Assembly: GCF_021021415.1 (NCBI RefSeq) | Contig: NZ_JAINWJ010000013.1 | Span: forward strand, 1-51,985 | Length of the DNA stretch: 51,985 nt | Reading direction: 5' to 3' | Source: Martelella mediterranea | GTDB taxonomy: Bacteria > Pseudomonadota > Alphaproteobacteria > Rhizobiales > Rhizobiaceae | Shown: piece after piece, positions 9,009-17,178 of the stretch | Position numbering within the stretch: position 1 is the stretch's first letter | How the letters are laid out: each line of letters opens with the position of its first letter | The notes under the pieces: generated by a model | Database searches by the model: none | Told to the model about the DNA's origin: nothing | Seen by the model: only the letters and a program-made list of their open reading frames with translations | Translations under genes and position numbers: made by a program

Positions 9009-10835
9009 ATGGAACAACGCATCCCAATGCCCAGAACCTCTGTTTTCAAGCGTCTTCTCGACAGAGCACTGGCGCGCTTTATTCCCATGGCCAACCGCAG
9101 CCTGCTTTATCGGCTGCTGTCGGAGAATCTGCGCGCCCAGGCTCCATGGTATGCTCTGGCGACGGTCGCCATGCTCGTTGTCGCCGGCATGACCGCGATG
9201 AGCGCCTGGATCATGAAGGATATCGTCAACGAAACCGTGGTTTCGAAAGACATGAACCGCATGTTCATGCTCGCAGGGGGCGTGGCCGCGATCTTCATCG
9301 TCAAGGGCATCGCGACCTATTTCCAGATCGTGATCCTGAGCAAGGCCGGCAACAATATCATCGCCAGGACGCAAAGCAGCATCTTCAGCCGAATCCTGCA
9401 GCAGGATCTGAACTTCTTCATCCGGTTTCCGTCCTCCGACCTTGTCATGCGCCTGACCAACAACGCCCAGGCGGCAAGGACGGCGATGGATCTGATTCTG
9501 ACCTCGGCGATCCGCGACCTGTTTTCGCTGATCGGACTGGTCATCGTGATGTTCATCCAGCAACCGGTCCTTTCTCTCGTTTCCTTTATTCTCGGGCCGG
9601 CGGCCTTTATCGGCGTTCGCTACCTGACCAACAAGGTCCGCGATATCATGAAGCAGGAACTGACCGCCTTCGCCAAGATTATCGAAAGCGTTCAGGAAGC
9701 CTCCACAGGCGTTCGCATCATCAAGGCGTTTGGTCTTGAGGAGCACATGCGCTCGCGTATGGACCGGCAGGTCACCCAGGTGGAGCATCGCGCCAACAGC
9801 ATTGCCCGGCTTTCCGCTGCCACGAGCCCGATCATGGAAACGCTGTCGGGCCTGGCGATCGCCGGCGTGATTGCGCTGAGCGGTCTTTGGGTCGTCGGCG
9901 GCAGCCAGACGCCCGGCGAGTTGATGTCGTTTATCACGGCTCTGCTTCTGGCCTATGAGCCGGCGAAGCGGCTGGCGCGCATGCGCGTCAATCTCGAGAC
10001 GGCCATGGTCGGCGTCAGGATGATGTACGAGATCAAGGATCACCCGATCATGCTGACGGAAGCCGAAAACCCCCAGCCGGTCCCTCCGGGCGGTGGCGAA
10101 ATCATCTTCGACAATGTTGGCTTCTCCTATGACGAAAACAAACCCCTGTTCAAGAACCTGAACCTCGTCTTCCCTGCGGGCAAGACCACGGCTCTGGTTG
10201 GCGCGTCGGGCGGCGGCAAGTCGACGATCATCAATCTCGTCATGCGCATGTTCGACCCCGAAGAAGGCTCGGTCACGGTCAATGGCCTCGACCTCAGGCA
10301 GGTGTCTTTCGAGTCGCTTCGCGCGCACATGTCCTATGTCGGTCAGGATACATTCCTGTTCAACGGCACGGTGAGGGACAATCTGGAGCTTGGTCGTCAG
10401 GGTGCCACCGAAGAGGAAATCATCGAGGCGGCCAAGTCGGCCCATGCGCATGACTTCATCATGAACATGAACAAAGGATATGACTCGCTCGTCGGCGAAA
10501 ATGGCGGCAATCTTTCCGGCGGCCAGAAACAGCGTCTTGCGATCGCGCGCGCGATGTTGCGCGATGCCGATATCCTGATCCTCGACGAGGCGACCAGCGC
10601 GCTGGATTCCTACGCCGAATCGCTGGTGCAGGATGCGCTGAAGCGGTTGACCAAGGATCGCACCACGATCGTCATCGCCCATCGCCTCGCAACCATCACG
10701 TCGGCCGACAACATCGTCGTTCTCGAAAACGGGAAGATCCTGGAGCAGGGGCCGCAACGCGAGCTTCTGGCCCATGACGGGCCCTACCGGCGCCTTTACG
10801 AGTTGCAGATTCTTCCCCAGCTCGAAGACGCCTGA
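9009..10835 (+). CDS. ABC exporter, fused permease-ATPase (MsbA-like)
   Basis: Half-size type-I ABC exporter of 608 aa: about six membrane helices in residues 35-335, then a nucleotide-binding domain. Walker A is GASGGGKST from about residue 398, the signature LSGGQKQRLAIARAM from about 502, followed by DILILDEATSALD and the switch region IAHRLATI. It should work as a homodimer. The sequence is closest in style to MsbA/lipid A or glycan exporters (NdvA is another option), but the cargo is not shown by the sequence. A weak AAGGG sits 11 nt before the chosen ATG; an ATG at 9027 is an alternative start. Single-gene unit with its own terminator. Confidence 0.87.
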   Translation: MEQRIPMPRTSVFKRLLDRALARFIPMANRSLLYRLLSENLRAQAPWYALATVAMLVVAGMTAMSAWIMKDIVNETVVSKDMNRMFMLAGGVAAIFIVKGIATYFQIVILSKAGNNIIARTQSSIFSRILQQDLNFFIRFPSSDLVMRLTNNAQAARTAMDLILTSAIRDLFSLIGLVIVMFIQQPVLSLVSFILGPAAFIGVRYLTNKVRDIMKQELTAFAKIIESVQEASTGVRIIKAFGLEEHMRSRMDRQVTQVEHRANSIARLSAATSPIMETLSGLAIAGVIALSGLWVVGGSQTPGELMSFITALLLAYEPAKRLARMRVNLETAMVGVRMMYEIKDHPIMLTEAENPQPVPPGGGEIIFDNVGFSYDENKPLFKNLNLVFPAGKTTALVGASGGGKSTIINLVMRMFDPEEGSVTVNGLDLRQVSFESLRAHMSYVGQDTFLFNGTVRDNLELGRQGATEEEIIEAAKSAHAHDFIMNMNKGYDSLVGENGGNLSGGQKQRLAIARAMLRDADILILDEATSALDSYAESLVQDALKRLTKDRTTIVIAHRLATITSADNIVVLENGKILEQGPQRELLAHDGPYRRLYELQILPQLEDA

Positions 10836-10857
10836 TCGCCGTCCTCCGATTTTTTTG

Positions 10858-10894
10858 AAAAGCCATGGCTGCCCTTGCACGCCATGGCTTTTTT
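10858..10894 (+). terminator. Rho-independent terminator of the MsbA-like exporter gene
   Basis: A 12-bp stem (AAAAGCCATGGC / GCCATGGCTTTT) with an 11-nt loop is followed by a run of T residues, 22 nt after the exporter stop codon. Stem symmetry with A and T tracts suggests it can work in both directions. Confidence 0.85.
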
Positions 10895-11080
10895 GTGTCC
10901 GCTTCAGCCCGATGCAGCGACAATATGCCTCGCTCGATTTGCGGGGCATGCGGCGAAATGCTAAACAGAATGTGGCTTTTTCGTGATCGGCATATGTCGT
11001 GCTGGCGGAAGGCCCCACAGGCATTGTGGAAGAGGGAAGGAAACCGGCGGGTCGGCAAACCCGCAAATCCAGGAATCGCG

Positions 11081-11497
11081 ATGTTTACGAAAATCATGGT
11101 ACCCGTCGATCTGGCCCATGCGGAAAAGCTCGGGCGCGGCCTGAAGGCTGCGGGTGATCTCGGCAAGCTCTATGGCGCATCCGTCGTCTATGTCGGCGTC
11201 ACATCATCGGCGCCGGGTGCGCTCGGCCACAATCCGGAGGAATACCGGCAGAAGCTTGAGGCCTTTGCGAAAGCGCAGGAATCCGAACACGGCTTGGCGA
11301 CCGACATTCATGTTGTCGTCGCCCACGATCCGGCCGTCGACATCAACCAGTCGCTTGCCCGCTCCGTCGATGAACTCGGCTGCGATCTGGTGGTGATGGC
11401 AACCCACGTGCCCAACCTTGCCGACCATTTCATGCATTCCCATGGCGGCCAGCTCGCAACGCATACCAAGGCGTCGGTGCTGCTGGTACGCGGCTGA
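11081..11497 (+). CDS. universal stress protein (UspA family)
   Basis: Single Usp domain, 138 aa, cytoplasmic. It begins MFTKIMVPVDLAHAEK, has the alpha/beta nucleotide-binding fold pattern (DLVVMATH) and ends with the GGQLATHTKASVLLVRG segment, which replaces the classic G-x2-G-x9-G(S/T) nucleotide loop with a partial version. ATG 11081 is chosen because an AGGA precedes it by 6 nt. The BCCT transporter starts 81 nt downstream on the same strand, so this protein may respond to or modulate osmolyte uptake; Usp proteins next to osmolyte transporters are known elsewhere (TeaD of Halomonas), but here it is inference. Confidence 0.88.
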   Translation: MFTKIMVPVDLAHAEKLGRGLKAAGDLGKLYGASVVYVGVTSSAPGALGHNPEEYRQKLEAFAKAQESEHGLATDIHVVVAHDPAVDINQSLARSVDELGCDLVVMATHVPNLADHFMHSHGGQLATHTKASVLLVRG

Positions 11498-11578
11498 GCC
11501 GTTTGAAGATTAGACATCGCGGATCGTCGGACGCCCAAGTCCGGGCCGATGCGTCGAAGTGAAACAAGGAGATATTAT

Positions 11579-13192
11579 ATGTCCGACACGGGGATACCCG
11601 AGCCTGAAGGCGAGACAGACATCATCGACACCGATTACGAGATCGGCCAGGACAATATCACCACCAGTATCGGGCCGTTCGGTCTCGACATCCATAACCC
11701 GGTCTTTCTGATCTCGGGTCTTGCCGTCGTCGCCTTCGTGCTGGTCACGCTTGCCTTTCAGAACCAGGCTGAGGCCGTGTTCAACGGTATGCGCGACTGG
11801 CTGACCTCGACCTTCGACTGGTTCTTCCTTCTGGCCGGCAACGTCTTCGTGCTGCTCGGCATCTATCTGATCTTCTCGCCCTACGGCAAGATTCGCCTCG
11901 GCGGCGCCGACGCCAAGCCGGATTATACCTATACCGGCTGGTTCGCGATGCTGTTTGCCGCAGGCATGGGCATCGGCCTGATGTTCTACGGCGTTTCCGA
12001 ACCGATTTCGCACTACACCTCCTCGATCGCGGAGAATGCCGGCACGCCGGAAAGCTGGGCCCCGCTCGGCGGCGCACCGGGCGACACGGCAAAGGCGCAG
12101 TCGCTTGCCATGTCAGCGACGATTTTCCACTGGGCGCTTCATCCCTGGGCGATCTACGCCATCGTCGCGCTGGCGCTGGCGCTGTTTTCCTACAATAAGG
12201 GCCTGCCGCTCGCCATGCGCTCGGTGTTCTATCCGATCTTCGGCGAACGCGTCTGGGGCTGGACCGGCCATGTCATCGATGTGCTGGCAGTGCTTGCGAC
12301 CCTGTTCGGGCTCGCGACCTCGCTCGGCATCGGCGCGGAACAGGCCAATGCCGGCCTCAACCATATCTTCGGCCTGCCGGTGAGCGAAGTCTCCAAGGTG
12401 GTGCTGATCGTCTTCATCACCGGCATCGCGCTCACATCTGTGGTCGCGGGCATGGATGCCGGCGTCCAGCGGCTTTCGAAGATCAATATGGCGCTTGCCG
12501 CCCTGCTGCTGCTGTTCGTGATCGCCGTCGGACCGACCCTTGCCATTCTCGGCGGCATATTCACCAATTTCGTGGATTATGCCCGCTATCTGCCGGAGCT
12601 TGCCAATCCGTTCGGCCGGAGCGACAAGAACTTCCTGGATGGCTGGACGTCGTTCTACTGGGCCTGGTGGATTTCCTGGTCGCCCTTCGTCGGCATGTTC
12701 ATCGCCCGCGTTTCGCGTGGCCGCACGGTGCGCGAGTTCATCACCTGCGTGCTGGTCATTCCGTCGGTGGTCTCTATCGTATGGATGACGGTGTTCGGCG
12801 ATACCGCGATCCGTGAGATCATCGTCAACAATTATGAGGCTCTTGCCCAGGCGCCGCTTGATCTGAAGCTGTTCATCATGCTGGAGGCGCTGCCGCTGGC
12901 GACGATCACATCGGTTATCGGCATCGTCCTCGTCATCGTGTTCTTCGTGACCTCGTCGGACTCCGGCTCGATCGTGATCGACACGATCACCGCGGGCGGC
13001 AAGGTCGATGCACCGGTGCCGCAGCGCGTGTTCTGGGCAAGCTTCGAGGGCCTTGTGGCGATCGCGCTGTTGCTCGGCGGCGGCCTGACGGCGCTGCAGG
13101 CGATGGCCGTGTCGACGGGCTTCCCGTTCACCTTCGTTCTGCTCTTGGCCTGCTTTGCCATCATAAAAGGGCTCAGAAGCGAGCCGCGATAG
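11579..13192 (+). CDS. BCCT family betaine/choline/carnitine transporter
   Basis: Inner-membrane secondary transporter of 537 aa with about 12 helices. The BCCT hallmarks are WFAMLFAAGMGIGLMFYGVS and the tryptophan-rich segment SFYWAWWISWSPFVGMF followed by RVSRGRTVREF. The GMGIG form of the glycine motif (about residues 129-133) is the one found in Na+-coupled betaine and choline carriers, unlike the Na+-independent carnitine antiporter CaiT. An AAGGAG 7 nt upstream decides the ATG at 11579. The N-terminal tail is acidic, and the C-terminal tail is very short compared with BetP, which suggests that osmosensing by a long C-terminal helix is absent. Likely substrate: glycine betaine or a related osmolyte. 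Confidence 0.92.
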   Translation: MSDTGIPEPEGETDIIDTDYEIGQDNITTSIGPFGLDIHNPVFLISGLAVVAFVLVTLAFQNQAEAVFNGMRDWLTSTFDWFFLLAGNVFVLLGIYLIFSPYGKIRLGGADAKPDYTYTGWFAMLFAAGMGIGLMFYGVSEPISHYTSSIAENAGTPESWAPLGGAPGDTAKAQSLAMSATIFHWALHPWAIYAIVALALALFSYNKGLPLAMRSVFYPIFGERVWGWTGHVIDVLAVLATLFGLATSLGIGAEQANAGLNHIFGLPVSEVSKVVLIVFITGIALTSVVAGMDAGVQRLSKINMALAALLLLFVIAVGPTLAILGGIFTNFVDYARYLPELANPFGRSDKNFLDGWTSFYWAWWISWSPFVGMFIARVSRGRTVREFITCVLVIPSVVSIVWMTVFGDTAIREIIVNNYEALAQAPLDLKLFIMLEALPLATITSVIGIVLVIVFFVTSSDSGSIVIDTITAGGKVDAPVPQRVFWASFEGLVAIALLLGGGLTALQAMAVSTGFPFTFVLLLACFAIIKGLRSEPR

Positions 13193-13215
13193 CCGGATCG
13201 TGGCTGAGCATATTC

Positions 13216-13248
13216 AAAGGCGGCGTCCCCAGCGGGCGCCGCCTTTTT
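13216..13248 (+). terminator. Rho-independent terminator of the usp-BCCT unit
   Basis: GGCGGCG and CGCCGCC arms around an 11-nt loop, followed by five T residues, 25 nt after the BCCT stop codon. Confidence 0.87.
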
Positions 13249-13293
13249 GTTTGGGGGTTCCGCGCCTGTTTTCCGCGTCGCATCCGCTGAAAA

Positions 13294-13309
13294 TGCAAAT
13301 CGATTTACA
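13294..13309. promoter_or_regulatory. LacI-type operator-like palindrome
   Basis: TGCAAATCGATTTACA is palindromic around the central CG with one mismatch pair, matching the general LacI/GalR-family form TGnAAnCGnTTnCA. No LacI gene or obvious target gene is adjacent, so its function is unknown. Confidence 0.4.
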
Positions 13310-13350
13310 ACCGGCGCAGCGGCTTGCAACTTCCGCGTAATCGCTGTAGG

Positions 13351-13366
13351 CAGGTGTACAACCTGT
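13351..13366. promoter_or_regulatory. palindrome CAGGT-GTACA-ACCTG
   Basis: Arms CAGGT and ACCTG flank GTACA, resembling a dimeric regulator site. It lies 57 nt from the LacI-like palindrome and about 360 nt before the GntR gene. No binding protein can be assigned. Confidence 0.3.
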
Positions 13367-13680
13367 CACAACGTTAAAGTGCGGGCAGGAGGGGTCAACC
13401 GAGTCGTATTTCCGATGACATTTTCTGATTATCAACGCTTTCAGTCTTCTTTTTCAGCCTTCGCCGCTTGCCCGATCGGGGCCTCGGCGTTTTCCCCTGT
13501 CCGGCATTGCAGCCGAAGGTTTTGGAGCGGGGAACGACAGCAGACGATCTGGTGACGCGTCGGGACATGTCGAGCGACAGTTCTCGATGAAGGCCCGGCG
13601 GCGACGTCGAAGCTGCAGCGCCGAGCTTGCCTGCGCGCCCTATGCCGCATTTCCGGCCCAATCCAGGTTCTTTACCAGCG

Positions 13681-13700
13681 TCTGACGATTATTCGTCAGA
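13681..13700. promoter_or_regulatory. candidate autoregulatory operator of the GntR gene
   Basis: A perfect 8-bp inverted repeat, TCTGACGA and TCGTCAGA with a 4-nt AT spacer, ends 26 nt before the GntR start codon. Its position and symmetry fit a site for the dimeric regulator encoded just downstream. It does not match the GTnTAnAC core usual for HutC-type regulators. Confidence 0.5.
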
Positions 13701-13726
13701 TCACTCTCTGTTTTCGGAGAAAGTGA

Positions 13727-14449
13727 ATGAGCGCACCGCGACACAAGCAACTGACCCGGGCCCTGCGTGAGGAGCTCACCTCCGGCCAATTCAAGGTCGG
13801 AGACAGACTGCCACCTGAAGTGGAATTTGCCGCCCAGCGCGGCGTGAGTCGCACCACGCTGCGGCGGGCCTTGAGCGAGCTGGAGGCGGAGGGGCTTGTG
13901 GCCCGGCGCAAGCGAGTCGGCACGGTCGTGACTTCGCTCAAGCCCCAACTGCATTTCCGGATGAGAACCAATTCACTGGCGGAACTGATGCGCCTCGAGC
14001 GCGAAACCGTGCTCGACATCTGGACGACCCGGATGGTGGAGGAGAGCGAGGAGCCGCTGTTGCGGGGCAGGGGGTGTCACGACGGGAAGTGGCTGGAGGT
14101 GATCGGTGTCAGGCGCATGTCGGGCCGGCTGCGGTCGTTTTGCTGGAACCGCATGTTCGTTCCCGGCCGCTATGCCGGGCTTGAGCCATCGCTCGCGCGT
14201 CACGGCCTTGCCTCGGTCTCCGGCCTGGTCACGGAAATCTATGACCGTCCGGTCGAGCAGGTTGTGCAGAATGTCAGCGCAATCGCCTGCCCGCCGGCGG
14301 CCGCCGATGCCATCGGCATTTCGGCGCTTTCCCCGGCACTGGCGATTGAATCGGAAGTGTTCAGCCGGGATGACGAGCTGATACTCCTGGCGCACGCGAT
14401 CTACGACCCCGCCCGGTTTCAGCTCCGAAATGAGGCCAGTCTCTATTGA
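13727..14449 (+). CDS. GntR/HutC family regulator with UTRA domain
   Basis: Transcriptional regulator of 240 aa. The N-terminal winged helix-turn-helix covers residues 5-70 (LREELTSGQFKVGDRLPPE, GVSRTTLRRALSELEAEGLV), and the UTRA effector-binding domain spans about 90-235. GGAG lies 7 nt before the ATG. It stands alone, convergent with mrp across 50 nt, and no metabolic gene adjoins it, so its target and ligand cannot be told. The palindrome directly upstream suggests autoregulation. Confidence 0.87.
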   Translation: MSAPRHKQLTRALREELTSGQFKVGDRLPPEVEFAAQRGVSRTTLRRALSELEAEGLVARRKRVGTVVTSLKPQLHFRMRTNSLAELMRLERETVLDIWTTRMVEESEEPLLRGRGCHDGKWLEVIGVRRMSGRLRSFCWNRMFVPGRYAGLEPSLARHGLASVSGLVTEIYDRPVEQVVQNVSAIACPPAAADAIGISALSPALAIESEVFSRDDELILLAHAIYDPARFQLRNEASLY

Positions 14450-14499
14450 GGCCGTGTCCGGTCTGTTGGGCCTGACCTCTGTCAAACGTCGAGCTGGCG

Positions 14500-15606
14500 C
14501 TATTCGAAAACGATCGAGGGCGCCGTGCGGGTGCGGGCGTTGAGACCTTCAAGTACCGCCTTGGCGATCGACCGGTAGGCCGCCGCATGCGGTCCATCAG
14601 GCTGATCGACGACGACCGGCGTGCCGGCATCCGATTTTTCGCGGATGTCGATCGCGAGCGGCACCTCCCCCAGAAACGGGACGCCGATCTTCTCCGCTTC
14701 GTCTTTCGCGCCGCCATGGCCGAAAATATTGTGGGTCGCGCCGCAATCGGGGCAGATGAAGGTGCTCATGTTCTCCACGATGCCGAGCACGGGCACCGAG
14801 ACCTTGTTGAACATGGCGATCGCCTTGCGGGCATCGATCAGCGCAAGATCCTGCGGGGTCGAGACCACCACGCTGCCGGCGAGCGGCACCTGCTGGGCCA
14901 TGGTGAGCTGGGCGTCACCCGTGCCGGGCGGCATGTCGATCACCAGCACGTCGAGTTCGCCCCAGGCAACCTCGCGCAGCATCTGCATCAGCGCCGACTG
15001 CACCATCGGCCCGCGCCAGATCACGGCGGTGCCCTCGTCGACCAGAAAACCGATCGACATCACCTTCAGGCCGAATTTCTCCATTGGCATGATGGTGCGC
15101 CCCGGGCCCTGCATCGGCCGGCCGGACAGGCCGAACAGTCTCGGAATGGACGGCCCGTAAATATCGGCATCGAGCAGGCCGACCTTCAGCCCTTCGGCGG
15201 CAAGGCCAAGCGCCAGATTGACAGATGTGGTGGACTTGCCGACGCCGCCCTTGCCGGATGCGACCGCGATGATCGAGCCGATGCCGGGAATATCCGGCTT
15301 GGCGGGTTGTTCCGGTTTTTTTGGCGGCTCGGACGGGCGCGGTTTCTGATCGCTGGCCGGCTTGTCCGCGGTCAGCGTCACGAAGGCCTGTCTTGCGCCG
15401 GGGATGGATTCGGCCGCCTTGGCCGCGGCCTGTCGCACCGGCTCGAAGGCTTTCGCGTCCCCGCCCGGCACGGTCAGCGAGAAATAGATCTTCCCGTCGG
15501 TCACGAATATGTCGGAGACAAGCCCGCTGAAGGCAAGCGGCTTGCCATCGGGAAGGTTGACGGCTTCAAGGCTTCTGAGAACCTGCTGGCTGGTGATTTC
15601 GGTCAT
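14500..15606 (-). CDS. mrp: Mrp/ApbC family iron-sulfur cluster carrier ATPase
   Basis: Cytoplasmic P-loop ATPase of 368 aa that binds and passes on Fe-S clusters. An N-terminal MIP18/DUF59 domain (residues 1-80) is joined by a Pro/Lys-rich linker to the Mrp NTPase domain. The deviant Walker A is GKGGVGKST at residues 118-126, Walker B is in LVIDMPPGTGDAQLT, and the bridging cluster ligands are Cys285 and Cys288 (CPDCG). An AAGGA precedes the ATG. The gene is divergent from the SMP-30 gene across a long non-coding region. Confidence 0.93.
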   Translation of the reverse strand: MTEITSQQVLRSLEAVNLPDGKPLAFSGLVSDIFVTDGKIYFSLTVPGGDAKAFEPVRQAAAKAAESIPGARQAFVTLTADKPASDQKPRPSEPPKKPEQPAKPDIPGIGSIIAVASGKGGVGKSTTSVNLALGLAAEGLKVGLLDADIYGPSIPRLFGLSGRPMQGPGRTIMPMEKFGLKVMSIGFLVDEGTAVIWRGPMVQSALMQMLREVAWGELDVLVIDMPPGTGDAQLTMAQQVPLAGSVVVSTPQDLALIDARKAIAMFNKVSVPVLGIVENMSTFICPDCGATHNIFGHGGAKDEAEKIGVPFLGEVPLAIDIREKSDAGTPVVVDQPDGPHAAAYRSIAKAVLEGLNARTRTAPSIVFE

Positions 15607-16242
15607 GAAACTGATCCTTGGGTGTAAGCCCTAGATAATGGGAAATGCCGCACGCGCCAATGGCAAAGCCGGAATCCAGACTTTCGGCGCAATGGTTTTT
15701 GGCAAGGGGCGACATCCGGAGCAGCCAGACAAAGGGCGGCAGCAAGTCTCACGACAGAACAGTGCCGGGGATGGCCCAAGCAAAACGATAGAAACGCCGG
15801 CGCTTTTGAAGGAACCCGAAGGTTCAAGGCGCCGGCGTTTCTATTGTCTTAAGTCCGCGCTCTTGGGCGCGTATTTGTTTTCATCCCCTCTGGAACTGTC
15901 GAGAAGATGGACTATTCGGTTTGCCTTTGCAAGCAGCTTTTTTACGGCTGGAACAATGATTTAGACTCAATGTAGTGCGAGATCGGATTCTATTCGATTT
16001 GCTGCACTGCACAAATTATTGACTCCGCTTATTTTTTAAGTCTCTGCCCCGCTTTTGCCGGCTTCCGCCGCAGACTTGAAAAAAGCGAATCGAAGTGCCG
16101 GCGGGGGACTTCCATCCCGGCATGCGGCCAAACTGAGCGCTTGATTTATCGCCGGGCCTTGTCTTTCCTCTGGAAAGGCCGGGAATTTCCGTGATACGCG
16201 CGGCGGCAACACAAAAAGAAATGAGGGGCATCGGGAGAGACA
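15607..16242. other. 636-nt divergent non-coding region between mrp and the lactonase gene
   Basis: It should hold promoters for both flanking genes, but I see no clear -35/-10 pair. The striking feature is the nested hairpin at 15788-15844, listed separately. From about 15880 the sequence becomes more AT-rich. An imperfect dyad lies near 15972-16012. GGGAGAG precedes the downstream ATG. No gene is supported. Confidence 0.5.
15788..15844. repeat. long nested inverted repeat / hairpin
   Basis: Two perfect 16-nt arms (15788-15803, ATAGAAACGCCGGCGC, and 15829-15844) enclose a second small hairpin GAACC-CGAA-GGTTC at 15812-15825. It lies between two divergent genes, where a terminator for either neighbour is not expected. 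It could be an intergenic palindromic repeat, part of an unannotated small RNA, or a cruciform. Neither flank has a strong T tract. Confidence 0.75.
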
Positions 16243-17127
16243 ATGATCACAGAGACCGTATTCGAGGGAAGGATCCTGGTGACGGACCGGATGTCGCTTG
16301 GCGAGGGGCCGGGCTATGACCGCGACACCGACATGATCTGGTGGTTCGACATCAATGCAAGCAAGCTGCATCTGCTGAGCGCGTCCACCCGCGAACGCCG
16401 GATCATTCAGCTTCCGGAAATGGCAAGCGCTTTGGCGGTGGTGGACGAGCACCGCCAGGTGATCTCCACCGAGACCGGACTCTATTTCCGCGATACCTCC
16501 ACCGGCGCGCTTTCGCTGCATGTGGCGATCGAGGCCGATAACGCCGTCACCCGCTCCAACGATGCGCGGGTTCACGCCTCCGGCGCCTTCTGGGTCTCGA
16601 CCATGGGCAAGAACGCCGAAAAGGGCGCCGGCGCGATCTACCATGTGCTCGAAGGCGTGGTGACCAAGCTGTTCGACAAGATCACCATCCCGAACGCGAT
16701 CTGCTTTTCGCCGGACGGGGCGACCGGCTATTATGTCGATACCGATGTCAATCAGTTGATGTCGGTTCCGATCGCGCCGGAAACCGGCCTGCCGACGGGC
16801 CCGGCCAGCGTCTTCATCGATACCGCGCATATGACCGGCGGCATGGACGGCGCGGTCTGCGACGGCGACGGCAATATCTGGAACGCCCGTTATGGCGCCG
16901 GCGTGCTCGACCAGTTCGATCCCGCGGGCAAGCTGAAGGCGCGCTATCAGCTTCCCGCCCGCCAGCCGACCTGCCCGGCCTTTATCGGCCGCGATGGCGG
17001 CTGGATGATGGTGACCAGTGCCGCCCAGGACACCCGCGTGGAGGAGGAGCCGAATGCCGGCAATACCTTTGCGCTGGTGACGGGCGCGAAGCCGCGCTTC
17101 GATCCGGCCTATCGCGCCGGACGCTGA
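16243..17127 (+). CDS. SMP-30/gluconolactonase/LRE family protein
   Basis: Six-bladed beta-propeller lactonase of 294 aa, no signal peptide, likely hydrolysing a sugar lactone in an oxidative sugar pathway. The metal-binding residues of the family can be placed: Glu in MSLGEGPGYD, Asn/Asp in AVTRSNDARVHASG, Asn in TIPNAICFSPDG and Asp in MDGAVCDGDGNIW. GGGAGAG precedes the ATG. There are no sugar-dehydrogenase neighbours to reveal the substrate. mutL begins about 50 nt downstream on the same strand but looks functionally unrelated. Confidence 0.88.
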   Translation: MITETVFEGRILVTDRMSLGEGPGYDRDTDMIWWFDINASKLHLLSASTRERRIIQLPEMASALAVVDEHRQVISTETGLYFRDTSTGALSLHVAIEADNAVTRSNDARVHASGAFWVSTMGKNAEKGAGAIYHVLEGVVTKLFDKITIPNAICFSPDGATGYYVDTDVNQLMSVPIAPETGLPTGPASVFIDTAHMTGGMDGAVCDGDGNIWNARYGAGVLDQFDPAGKLKARYQLPARQPTCPAFIGRDGGWMMVTSAAQDTRVEEEPNAGNTFALVTGAKPRFDPAYRAGR

Positions 17128-17178
17128 GCGCGCGCCAAATGCCGTGGCGCGACGGGGCGAATCTGTTATGACTGCGCC

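Larger units (their letters stand above)
13249..13680. other. non-coding stretch with operator-like palindromes
   Basis: No convincing gene lies between the BCCT terminator and the GntR gene. Small open frames here have no plausible ribosome site or family resemblance. Two palindromes stand out at 13294-13309 and 13351-13366 and are listed separately. The stretch may be the remnant of a lost gene together with its control region. Confidence 0.5.

Noticed and set aside
13247..13555. Open frame of 102 codons with a CxxCH motif (RCTTCH), suggestive of a small cytochrome.
   Set aside because: No signal peptide, no ribosome site, and the frame begins in the terminator of the BCCT gene; the motif is isolated and the composition looks random.
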